A DNA stretch of 64,000 nucleotides from NCBI GenBank assembly GCA_001683845.1, contig LXQI01000008.1, positions 1 to 64,000 of the forward strand. The letters run 5' to 3'. The translations under genes and the position numbers were made by a program. Each line of letters opens with the position of its first letter. Position 1 is the stretch's first letter. Source of the DNA: Erythrobacter sp. ANT-B3C2. Its GTDB lineage: Bacteria > Pseudomonadota > Alphaproteobacteria > Sphingomonadales > Sphingomonadaceae. This document shows positions 56,611 to 64,000 of the stretch, piece after piece. The notes under the pieces are model-generated. The model was not told the DNA's origin and made no database searches. It saw nothing but the letters and a program-made list of their open reading frames with translations.

Positions 56611-58611
56611 ATGTCCAGCATGCACCGTATCTCATTCGCGGCCCTCAGCCTCGCCGCAATCTTCGCCCTGCCCGCTCCTGCCGCGGCGCAATCGCCTGCA
56701 GGGCCCGCACCCGCCGCGCCATCCTCGGTGGCCCAGTGGAACCCGGCAGACTGGAACCAGCACGATTGGGATCGGGCGCGGTCGAACCTCGTCGCCACCC
56801 GCCCCGGCCCGATCGCCGACGCGATCGCGCGCTGGCAGGCGCTCGCCGGCAGCCCCGGCTTCTCCTTTACCGATTATGCGGGCTTCCTGCTTGCCTATCC
56901 CGGCTTCCCCGACGAAAATCGGCTGCGCGGCTATGCCGAAGGGCGGCTGAGCCAGGAGTTCGCTCCGCCGGAGCGAATTCTCGCTTTCTTCGATCGCCAT
57001 CCGCCCCTCGGCAACCCTGCCCGCGCGCAATATGCGCTGGCTTTGATGACGCCACGCCCGCAGGACGCGGCCGTGGTCGCCCGCGAGGCGTGGCGCGGCG
57101 GGCAGATGAGCGCCACCGCTTCGGCCATGATTCTGGCCAGCTATGGCCCGCAGTTCACCCAGGCCGATCACGATGCGCGGATGGATGCGCTGCTGTGGCA
57201 GCGCGACCGGGTCGCCGCCGAGCGGCAGCTCGTCTATGTCTCGACCGGTGCGCGCGCCGTGTTCAGCGCGCGCCTCGCTATCCTCCAGGGCGGCGACGGG
57301 GCAATCGCTGATCGTTCGGCGCTGTCGCATCCCGGCTATCTCTACAACCGCAGCCGCGAGCTGCGCCTCGAGGGCAGCCCGCAGGGCGCCGTGTCGCTGC
57401 TCTCCCAGCGCCCGCCACTCGCCAGCCAGCCGTTCGACCAGACCGCCTGGGTGGAGGAGCAGCTCACCGTCGCCCGGCTCGGCAACGCCCGTGCCGCGCA
57501 GGCGATCGCCGCCCGGATCGACGAAGCCTTCGCGCCCGGCACTGATATCTCCGGCCTCTCCTTCAAGCTGCGCGACGATTACACCTCGCTGATGTGGCTC
57601 GGGGGCACGCGCTCGCTGTGGGAGCTGGGCGATGCCGCCGGTGCGGCGCCGTTGTTCTCCCGTTACGGTGCCGCTGCAAGGACACCGCCGACCCGTTCCA
57701 AGGGCTTCTATTGGGCCGGACGTGCCGCCCAGCGCGCTGGCAATGCCGCCGATGCGCAGCTTTATTTCGAGCAGGCGGCGCTATATGCCGATCGCTTCTA
57801 CGGCCAGTTGGCCCTCCAGGAACTGGGCCGCCCTCTCCCCGCTTTCCCGCAGGCTCCGCAGGGCGCGCCGACCGAACAGGAGCGCGCTGCCTTCGCCGCG
57901 AAGCCGATCACTGCGGCTGTGCGGGAGGTCGCCCGCGACGCACCGTGGAGTACCGGCATCCGCTTTTACCGCGCCATCGCCAATCAGGCCAGCACGGTCG
58001 GCGAGCACCTGCTGGTCGCCGAACTTGCACGGGAAATCGGCCGGCGCGATCTCGTCGTGAACTTGCACGATTCGGCCGGGGCCGCCGGGCACAGCGGCTT
58101 CACCCGCATCGGCTACCCCCGGCTAACGGTGCCCGCCGGCAGCGACTGGACCATGGTCCATGCCATCGCGCGGCAGGAAAGCCAGTTCGCGCAGAATGCC
58201 ATCAGCCACGCCGGTGCGCGCGGGCTGATGCAGCTGATGCCTGGCACTGCCCGCGAGGAGGCCGAGAAGGCCGGCATGGTCTACATGCAGGCCTCACTGA
58301 TCGACGATGCGGGCTACAACGTCCGCCTCGGCAGCAACCATATCCAGCGGCTCCATGCCCGCTACAACAGCTGGCCGCTGGCGATTGCCGCTTACAATGC
58401 CGGGCCGGGCAATGTGAACCGGTGGCTGCGCGAGAACGGCGATCCACGCACGGGTGCGGTCAGCTGGGTCGACTGGATCGAGCAGATCACATTCTTCGAG
58501 ACCAAGAATTACGTTACCCGCGTGATCGAGAATGCGGTTGTCTACGAGGCGCTCTACCCGGAACAGGCGACCACGGGCCGCTCGCGCAATGCGGCGGATT
58601 TCCTGCGCTAG
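56611..58611 (+). CDS. slt: Soluble lytic murein transglycosylase
   Basis: A 666-residue exported lytic transglycosylase: signal peptide (SLAAIFALPAPAAAQ), an alpha-helical superhelical region of about 400 residues rich in Ala, and a C-terminal goose-lysozyme-like SLT domain with the catalytic Glu in IARQESQFAQNA, GLMQLMPGTA and AAYNAGPGNVNRWL. It cleaves the MurNAc-GlcNAc bond of peptidoglycan. I chose the ATG at 56611; earlier codons lie before the signal peptide and a later ATG at 56620 is possible. Divergent from dapA. Confidence 0.92.
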   Translation: MSSMHRISFAALSLAAIFALPAPAAAQSPAGPAPAAPSSVAQWNPADWNQHDWDRARSNLVATRPGPIADAIARWQALAGSPGFSFTDYAGFLLAYPGFPDENRLRGYAEGRLSQEFAPPERILAFFDRHPPLGNPARAQYALALMTPRPQDAAVVAREAWRGGQMSATASAMILASYGPQFTQADHDARMDALLWQRDRVAAERQLVYVSTGARAVFSARLAILQGGDGAIADRSALSHPGYLYNRSRELRLEGSPQGAVSLLSQRPPLASQPFDQTAWVEEQLTVARLGNARAAQAIAARIDEAFAPGTDISGLSFKLRDDYTSLMWLGGTRSLWELGDAAGAAPLFSRYGAAARTPPTRSKGFYWAGRAAQRAGNAADAQLYFEQAALYADRFYGQLALQELGRPLPAFPQAPQGAPTEQERAAFAAKPITAAVREVARDAPWSTGIRFYRAIANQASTVGEHLLVAELAREIGRRDLVVNLHDSAGAAGHSGFTRIGYPRLTVPAGSDWTMVHAIARQESQFAQNAISHAGARGLMQLMPGTAREEAEKAGMVYMQASLIDDAGYNVRLGSNHIQRLHARYNSWPLAIAAYNAGPGNVNRWLRENGDPRTGAVSWVDWIEQITFFETKNYVTRVIENAVVYEALYPEQATTGRSRNAADFLR

Positions 58612-58648
58612 GGATAGTAGGCCGGCCGAGCGGCGCAGGGAGGATCGA

Positions 58649-59290
58649 TTGCAATCACCCAAGGGCGGAACGACGGCCGCGGAACTGATCGAGCGGCTGG
58701 GCGCCGATTCGGACTACCAGGCGCGCATGGAAGAGCGCCGGCAGGAGGTGGAGCGGCTTACAAAGGAGAGGCGGCGCGAACAGGCCCCTCTACTGCGCGA
58801 ATTGGCGGCGATCGGGATCGAGATCGACGATGTCTGGCAGCTCACCCAAGGTAAACCGGTCGATGCAAGTGCTCTGCCGACCCTGCTCGCTCATATTGCA
58901 CTGTCCTACGAGCCGCACACACTGCTGGGAATTCGCATGGCGCTGGCCCGCGGGGCCGGTGCCGGGCAGGAGGCCCGGTCACTCGTCTGGCAGGCGCTCG
59001 TCGCCATGCTCCGGGCCGACGCCATGCCGCTCGATCCCGCGAGCGCGGTGCTGGGGACGGTGGCCGAACTGGCTCGCCCCGCCGACACGCCCTTGCTCAT
59101 CGAACTGATCAGCAATCAGGAACTCGGCAGGGGAAGAATATTGCTGGTCAGGAACCTGATGCGTTCCAGAAAGCCGGAGGCCCGCGCGGCGCTGCTGGCG
59201 CTAGAGCATGATCCCGACCTTCACATCGAAATTGCCGCCCGGCTCAAAGCCAGCGGGCGGTCTCGGCCCGAAACGCACGCCCTGCTTTAA
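58649..59290 (+). CDS. Helical repeat-like hypothetical protein
   Basis: A 213-residue protein starting at TTG 58649 (GGGAGG five bases before it). Most of the sequence is helical, with Ala/Leu-rich repeats at 90-205 such as LLAHIALSYEPHTLLGIRM and VLGTVAELARPADTPLLIEL that recall HEAT-like helix pairs. A charged N-terminal helix (EERRQEVERLTKERRRE) could be a coiled coil. I do not recognise the family. Its TAA is directly followed by the greB ATG, so the two are translated together; a link to transcript elongation is conceivable but not shown. Confidence 0.65.
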   Translation: MQSPKGGTTAAELIERLGADSDYQARMEERRQEVERLTKERRREQAPLLRELAAIGIEIDDVWQLTQGKPVDASALPTLLAHIALSYEPHTLLGIRMALARGAGAGQEARSLVWQALVAMLRADAMPLDPASAVLGTVAELARPADTPLLIELISNQELGRGRILLVRNLMRSRKPEARAALLALEHDPDLHIEIAARLKASGRSRPETHALL

Positions 59291-59776
59291 ATGAACGCCC
59301 CCACCAATCCCATCACCTCCGCCGGTCTGGCCGCACTCAAGGCGCGCTACGATCACCTGCTCGGCACCGAGCGGCCGGAGATCGTCGCCATCGTCAGCTG
59401 GGCGGCGGGGAACGGGGACCGTTCGGAGAACGGCGATTATCTCTATGGTCGCAAGCGGATGCGCGAGATCGACCGCGAGTTGGCTCACCTCGCGAAGCGG
59501 ATGCAGGCCGCACGGGTGGTCCACCCTTCGCAGGCACCCGACCGCAGCCGCGCCTGGTTCGGCGCCAAAGTGACGATGGCCGACGAGGATGATCATCACC
59601 GCACCCTCACCTTGGTGGGAGACGACGAGCAGGACCCTTCCGCCGATCGCATCGGCTGGAGCGCCCCGATTGCCAGAGCCCTACGCGGCGCGGCGGTCGG
59701 CGATCTGCGTACGGTGCACTTGCCTTCGGGCGAGAAGCAGTGGGAGGTGATCGCCATCACCTACCCCGATCCCTGA
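59291..59776 (+). CDS. greB: Transcription elongation factor GreB
   Basis: A 161-residue Gre factor that rescues backtracked RNA polymerase by stimulating transcript cleavage. The coiled-coil tip holds the acidic patch GNGDRSENGDYLYGRKRMREIDRE; the C-terminal FKBP-like domain follows (VTMADEDDHHRTLTLVGDDE, PIARALRGAAVGD). The ATG starts immediately after the upstream stop. Length and tip motif indicate GreB rather than GreA. Confidence 0.93.
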   Translation: MNAPTNPITSAGLAALKARYDHLLGTERPEIVAIVSWAAGNGDRSENGDYLYGRKRMREIDRELAHLAKRMQAARVVHPSQAPDRSRAWFGAKVTMADEDDHHRTLTLVGDDEQDPSADRIGWSAPIARALRGAAVGDLRTVHLPSGEKQWEVIAITYPDP

Positions 59777-59778
59777 CT

Positions 59779-60564
59779 TCAGGCAGCTTGCTGCAGCCGG
59801 CTCTCGAAATCCGGCACCGGCAAAGCGCCAAGTTCGGGCCGCGCGATAAAATAGCCTTGAACGTAGCGGACGCCGATCTCCCGCAGCACCCTGAGTTCCG
59901 CTGCGCTCTCGACTCCCTCGGCGATCACATCGATGCCCATGTCCCGGCACAGGCGAACCGTCGCTTCTACGATCAACCTTCGCGGCACGCTGGCGTCGAT
60001 GCCGCGGATCAGATCCATATCAAGCTTTAGGAGGTCGGTCTGGATGTCGGCCAACAGGTTGAGCCCCGCATAGCCGGCGCCGAAATCGTCAATCGCCGTC
60101 GAAAAACCGAGTGAGCGGTAGGCTTCGATGATTCCACGAACATGCTCGGTATCGAGCCGCTCGTTCTCCGTAAATTCGAAAATCAGCCGGTCAGTGGGGA
60201 GGCCGGTCTCGGCTGCGGTTGCCAATGTCAGCCGGATGCAAGCCTGCGGGGAATAGACCGCGCTGGGCATGAAATTAATCGATAGTCGCGCATCGGTTTT
60301 GAGCAGGCCTGCCTCCACCGCCTCGCGGATCGCCGCGACGCGGCAAGCCTGGTCGAACCGGTAGAGGTACTCCTCGGTCACCTGCGCCAGCACCCAGCCC
60401 GCGCCCTCGCCGTTGGGGCCGCGCACCAGCGCTTCGTAGGCGTAAGGCCGGCCGGTCTGGAGATCGTGGATCGGCTGGAAGGCAACACGAAGCGCAAATG
60501 GCAGATCCTGCCCGTCGCGGCAGCCGCTGCAGCCGAGTCGCAGTTGTTGGTGTGACGCGTTCAT
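59779..60564 (-). CDS. EAL-domain cyclic-di-GMP phosphodiesterase
   Basis: A 261-residue stand-alone EAL protein predicted to hydrolyse c-di-GMP to pGpG. Motifs present: EALVRG, SINFMPSAV (Asn ligand), FEFTENE, AIDDFGAGYAGLNLLA (metal-binding Asp pair), LLKLDMDLI, IAEGVE and VQGYFIARP, so all catalytic residues appear in place. No sensor or membrane domain; the first 15 residues carry a short Cys pair (GCSGCRDGQ) that could be a metal or redox site. Near convergent with greB (2-base gap). Confidence 0.92.
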   Translation of the reverse strand: MNASHQQLRLGCSGCRDGQDLPFALRVAFQPIHDLQTGRPYAYEALVRGPNGEGAGWVLAQVTEEYLYRFDQACRVAAIREAVEAGLLKTDARLSINFMPSAVYSPQACIRLTLATAAETGLPTDRLIFEFTENERLDTEHVRGIIEAYRSLGFSTAIDDFGAGYAGLNLLADIQTDLLKLDMDLIRGIDASVPRRLIVEATVRLCRDMGIDVIAEGVESAAELRVLREIGVRYVQGYFIARPELGALPVPDFESRLQQAA

Positions 60565-60610
60565 GCTGACGCTTTACGTCGCCAGAAGTTAAATCATTAC
60601 AAACAGAGCG

Positions 60611-60637
60611 GGCGCGAGGAGGTACTCCTCGCGCCCT
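60611..60637. terminator. Perfect 12-bp hairpin after the barrel gene
   Basis: GGGCGCGAGGAG, loop GTA, CTCCTCGCGCCC, followed on the minus strand by the flank of the EAL gene. It lies 18 bases beyond the barrel stop codon, so it ends that transcript before the downstream EAL gene, which has its own start region. Confidence 0.75.
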
Positions 60638-60655
60638 CTCGAATAGCCGTTCGTC

Positions 60656-61318
60656 TTAGAAGCGCAGACCAACGCCCAGCATTACCTGGTGCCGATCAGC
60701 GTCGACATCGAAGCGATCGCTCTCGATTCCGGAGGGGCCATTCACCTCACCCTTCGCGTAGTTCGAGTAGCGGTACTCGCCCTTCACGTAGAGGCTGTTC
60801 GTGATGGCATGCTCCAGACCGCCGCCGACGCGCCAGCCATCAAGATCGATGTTGGTTTCCAGATCGGTCTGGTTGTTGGTGGCGAGCACGTTGTAGCGGG
60901 CGTTGGTATAGCCACCCTTGGCGTAGACCAGAGTGCGGGGGGTCGCTAGCACACCGGCGCGAACGCCGACATACAGGTCGCGCCCGGCTTCGAGGTTGCC
61001 CACACCGAACTGCTGAAAGCCGGTCGTGTTGAACTCGGTGCGCGCCTCGGACCGGATATATTCGCCTTCCACGCCGACCACGGCGCCAGCGAAGCCCATG
61101 TCGAATCCGACGCCCACACCATAGGCGAGATCGTCAATCGACTGGTTAATGTCGTCGGCATTGTCGATGTCCTGGGTGCTGCCGGGGCGGGTGCTGTCAT
61201 AGCCGATCAGCGCTTCGACGCGCGGACCGGTGAAAGCCGGGTTCACCTGCTGCGCCGTCGCGGGAAGCGCGAAGGAGGCCACCGAACCGGTGACGAGGAG
61301 CGCGAGAACCTTCTTCAT
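60656..61318 (-). CDS. Outer-membrane beta-barrel protein (OmpA-like barrel)
   Basis: A 220-residue outer-membrane protein: signal peptide MKKVLALLVTGSVASFALPATAQ, then beta-strands with alternating aromatic residues, ending with GVGLRF. It lacks the OmpA peptidoglycan-binding domain, so it is a bare 8-strand barrel of the OMP_b-brl type. Related in type to the barrel at 307-996 but not a close copy by eye. The ATG at 61318 is preceded by TTGGAGTATCACA. Confidence 0.88.
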   Translation of the reverse strand: MKKVLALLVTGSVASFALPATAQQVNPAFTGPRVEALIGYDSTRPGSTQDIDNADDINQSIDDLAYGVGVGFDMGFAGAVVGVEGEYIRSEARTEFNTTGFQQFGVGNLEAGRDLYVGVRAGVLATPRTLVYAKGGYTNARYNVLATNNQTDLETNIDLDGWRVGGGLEHAITNSLYVKGEYRYSNYAKGEVNGPSGIESDRFDVDADRHQVMLGVGLRF

Positions 61319-61539
61319 TGTGATACTCCAATTGTATCTGCGAGGCATTTTTGCCACTGCCCCTTACAATGCACCGCAGCAAAGTGCGGTTTCATGAACC
61401 TTTCACAACGAAATCAATGATGTATTTCAGCAACAGACTATCCGACGAACTGTTGCAACAGCTCGATTAACGCAATGAACGCAGCTGCTGCCCGGCTGTT
61501 CGTAGGGCGCGATTTGCTGCAACCGCTGCCCCGCCCTAT

Positions 61540-62847
61540 ATGCTGCCGATCATGGCCGACACCGCTCTCATGCCGATCCCCGGCGCGCTCGACCCCGTGC
61601 CGGTCGATCGTCCCGGCGCCGCGAACGGCATCACGCCGCGCACCGACGGCCGCATCGACTTGATCGGTCTCACTCGTCAGCGCATTGCCGGGCTGTTCGC
61701 CGAGGCGGGCCTCGATCCGCGACAGTCGAAACTGCGCGCCAAGCAAATGTTCCACTGGCTCTATCACCGCGGGGTCATCGACTTTGCCGGCATGACCGAT
61801 ATCGCCAAGCCGATGCGCCCGTGGTTGGGGGAACGCTTCGTGATCGGACGGCCCGAGGTGGTCGAGGCGCAGCATTCGGCGGACGGCACGCGCAAATGGC
61901 TGCTGCGCACCGCCGATGGGCACGATTACGAGATGGTGTTCATCCCCGATGCGGATCGCGGTACGCTGTGCGTGTCCAGCCAGGTCGGCTGCACGCTGAA
62001 TTGCCGCTTCTGCCACACGGGAACGATGCGGCTGGTGCGCAACCTCACCGCGGGCGAGATTGTCGGCCAGGTGATGCTCGCCCGCGACGCGCTCGGCGAA
62101 TGGCCCAAGGGCCGGATGGACGTGGCCGAAGAAGAGGATGCGGCGGAGTACCGGGCGGACGGCCGCCTGCTGACCAACATCGTGATGATGGGCATGGGCG
62201 AGCCACTGTACAATTTCGACAATGTCCGCGACGCGCTGCTGCTGGTGATGGATGGCGATGGCCTCGCGCTTTCCAAGCGCCGGATCACACTTTCCACCAG
62301 CGGCGTGGTGCCGATGATGGCCCGTTGCGGCGAGGAAATTGGCGTCAACCTGGCCGTTTCGCTCCATGCTGTGACGAAGGAGGTGCGCGACGAGATCGTG
62401 CCGCTCAACCGCAAATACGGCATCGAGCAGCTGCTGGAGGCCTGTGCCGCCTATCCCGGCGCGTCCAACGCTCGGCGAATCACCTTCGAATATGTCATGC
62501 TGAAGGACCGAAACGATTCCGACGCCGATGCGCGTGAGCTCGTCCGGCTGCTCCGGGCCCACGGCCTGCCCGCCAAGGTCAATCTGATCCCGTTCAATCC
62601 CTGGCCTGGCGCGCCCTACGAATGCTCGAGCCCCGAGCGGGTTCGCCGATTTTCAGACATCGTGTTCGAAGCCGGGATCAGCGCGCCTGTGCGCACACCC
62701 CGGGGGCGCGACATCGACGCCGCCTGCGGCCAACTGCGCACCGCCGCGCAGCGCAGCCCCGCGGGCCAGCGCCCGCAGGCGCAAGCGATTGAGGCGGGTA
62801 CCACCGTGTCGGCAGTGCAGCCCGCAAAGACCCCCCTTCGGGCATGA
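61540..62847 (+). CDS. rlmN: Dual-specificity 23S rRNA/tRNA methyltransferase RlmN
   Basis: A 435-residue radical-SAM methylase that methylates C2 of A2503 in 23S rRNA and A37 of some tRNAs. The cluster motif Cys151-x3-Cys155-x2-Cys158 is in [13 protein letters not shown]; the methyl-carrying Cys396 is in [19 protein letters not shown] and [10 protein letters not shown] are further signatures. A tail of about 38 residues after the last motif ([15 protein letters not shown]) looks disordered. The start is the ATG at 61540, or 61552 (MADTAL). Confidence 0.95.
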   Translation: MLPIMADTALMPIPGALDPVPVDRPGAANGITPRTDGRIDLIGLTRQRIAGLFAEAGLDPRQSKLRAKQMFHWLYHRGVIDFAGMTDIAKPMRPWLGERFVIGRPEVVEAQHSADGTRKWLLRTADGHDYEMVFIPDADRGTLCVSSQVGCTLNCRFCHTGTMRLVRNLTAGEIVGQVMLARDALGEWPKGRMDVAEEEDAAEYRADGRLLTNIVMMGMGEPLYNFDNVRDALLLVMDGDGLALSKRRITLSTSGVVPMMARCGEEIGVNLAVSLHAVTKEVRDEIVPLNRKYGIEQLLEACAAYPGASNARRITFEYVMLKDRNDSDADARELVRLLRAHGLPAKVNLIPFNPWPGAPYECSSPERVRRFSDIVFEAGISAPVRTPRGRDIDAACGQLRTAAQRSPAGQRPQAQAIEAGTTVSAVQPAKTPLRA

Positions 62848-63464
62848 TCCGGGCCGTCCGGACTGGAACGTGCTTGCTGGCCACACAAGATTACCATCGC
62901 TTTTTTGACCCCCGGTCGCCGCCGGCGTCCTCGCCCTTACGAACGACTGCACCGATACGAACTTGCCTGGTGTATCGTCGACCCGGGTGAAGCGCTCTGC
63001 TGGTTTGGGCTCGGCGCCACGGGGAGCGCGCCGAATTCCTCTGTTCGCCGCCTCATCGTGCCAGAATGGGGTATTCTAACCGCCGAGGATGGCCAGTCGT
63101 CGGTGCCGCACGACGAAAAGTTATCACTACCCCGCATCACCTGGGTGGATCGCCGATCCGGGCGCTCTCGCTACTTCGGTTCGCGATGTAGTTATGCGGG
63201 TACCATGAAGGTAAGCATGATTCCCGCCATTGCTCCGGCCGTCAAAAGGGCGATCAGAATCGCGTCTCGCTGGAGAAATAATGTTTGCTCCCACGCTTGG
63301 TGAGATCATCAGGGGGATCATAATTGCGGTGGAGCTGCGGCCATGAACCGCCGTTAGCAGTCGCCGCTGGCCCGCCCCGTGGGTCTGGACGGGCGCGGAA
63401 CCCAGGCAGGTTCCCCTCGGTTGCCCGCCTACCGGCGACGCGCGAGTAACCGGAGGAGACACGG
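62848..63464. other. 617-bp gap without a recognisable gene
   Basis: No coding frame has a convincing start or motif. One short minus-strand frame in 63190-63300 encodes LFLQRDAILIALLTAGAMAG and looks membrane-like, but it has no start codon and a stop three codons upstream. The right end contains the GGAGGAGACACGG ribosome binding site of the amidase gene. Confidence 0.4.
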
Positions 63465-63980
63465 ATGACCGAAACGCTAGACTCGGCACTGCCGCCCGAG
63501 GTGCAGGACAGCGCCCAGCGGGTGCTGGAACTCGCCTGCAAGCGCGAACTGACACTCGCCACTGCCGAGAGCTGCACCGGTGGCCTGCTGGCGGCGCTGC
63601 TGACCGACATTCCCGGGCTCAGCCACGCTTTCGAGCGTGGCTTCGTGCTCTATTCACCGCAGGCGAAATGCGACCTCTTGGACATCGAACGCGGGAAGGT
63701 GGACAGCTGCGGCGCGGTCAGCCGGGAAATTGCCGAGGCGATGGCGCGGGGGGCGCTGGGCCGCTCGCCAGCCGACGTGGCGCTCTCCATTACCGGATAT
63801 GCCGGCCCGCCGGGAAAGAACGATGAGGGCGAGGAAGGGCTTGTCCATTTCGCCTGCGCCCGCAAGAAGGGCGCATTAGCGCACCGCGAGGAGCATTTCG
63901 GGCCGATCGGCCGGCAGGGCGTGCGGCTCGCCGCGCTCGCGGTGGCGCTGGAGATGATCGAGGAGGCGCTGGAGCAATGA
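63465..63980 (+). CDS. CinA-family nicotinamide-nucleotide amidohydrolase (PncC-type)
   Basis: A 171-residue protein corresponding to the C-terminal CinA domain alone: LATAESCTGGLLAALLTDIPG, FVLYSPQAKCDLLDI and SITGYAGPPG. This domain deamidates nicotinamide mononucleotide in NAD recycling. The family's TGIAGP reads TGYAGP here, a mild deviation. Good ribosome binding site (CCGGAGGAG). Its stop overlaps an ATG of a following frame (ATGA). Confidence 0.88.
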   Translation: MTETLDSALPPEVQDSAQRVLELACKRELTLATAESCTGGLLAALLTDIPGLSHAFERGFVLYSPQAKCDLLDIERGKVDSCGAVSREIAEAMARGALGRSPADVALSITGYAGPPGKNDEGEEGLVHFACARKKGALAHREEHFGPIGRQGVRLAALAVALEMIEEALEQ

Positions 63981-64000
63981 TCGCTATCCCCAACACCGAC
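63977..64000 (+). CDS. Start of a further gene, cut by the window edge
   Basis: An ATG overlapping the preceding stop (ATGA) opens MIAIPNTD before the window ends. The coupling and the GGAG a few bases upstream suggest a real gene, but eight codons say nothing about its product. Confidence 0.35.

Noticed and set aside
62905-63303. 132-codon open frame between rlmN and the amidase
   Set aside because: Arg/Ser-rich, no motif, no ribosome binding site, overlaps similar frames on the other strand.

Overview
The window is high-GC chromosomal DNA from an alphaproteobacterium, most likely order Sphingomonadales and probably the Erythrobacteraceae. Three things point there: an EL222-type LOV-HTH photoreceptor beside a proteorhodopsin-type proton pump with its Brp/Blh retinal synthase; a core block reading alaS, recA, cckA, DUF2062, smpB, dapA, slt; and many short intergenic gaps, ATGA start/stop overlaps and GTG/TTG starts. 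No rRNA, tRNA or CRISPR array was recognised.

Left part (about 1-10.3 kb) is accessory and eroded. It holds an outer-membrane barrel gene, an IS1595-type transposase with a small trailing ORF, two unknown small genes, an AraC remnant in front of a serine hydrolase, and a TetR remnant cut off exactly where a contractile-tail sheath gene starts. The sheath gene carries a one-base frameshift. An unknown overlapping gene pair and a repeat-rich non-coding stretch follow, then an SDR oxidoreductase.

At 11.2-15.8 kb lies a light cluster: on the minus strand LOV-LuxR regulator, green-type proton-pumping rhodopsin, beta-carotene dioxygenase (Blh), and a TspO protein; a fasciclin lipoprotein faces away from the LOV gene. 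The expected logic is that the LOV protein senses blue light, binds DNA and drives nearby genes, while Blh makes retinal for the pump.

At 16.5-25 kb a FecA-like TonB receptor is followed by a copper-resistance island: CopB and CopA with a glutaredoxin-MauE protein on the minus strand, a divergent CueR with a clear MerR-type operator between them, and CopC-CopD on the plus strand. CopB and CopA share an unusual Cys-His-Met repeat.

At 25-30.2 kb is a CheB, CheB-CheR, PAS/HWE-kinase, response-regulator locus. It carries two candidate lesions: an in-frame TAA that splits the usual CheB-CheR-PAS-kinase polypeptide, and a (CGCT)4 tract that shifts the frame near the end of the stand-alone CheB.

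At 30.5-42.3 kb are an M16 protease, a second serine hydrolase, a cysteine-desulfurase-like PLP protein, gamma-glutamyltransferase, the DUF2868/GTPase-DUF3482 pair and a DUF937 protein. From 42.4 kb on is core: icd, a GNAT-nitrilase fusion, a Kef-type antiporter, alaS, recA (with a LexA-like box), cckA, DUF2062, smpB, dapA, slt, greB, an EAL protein, an outer-membrane barrel, rlmN and a CinA-type amidase.
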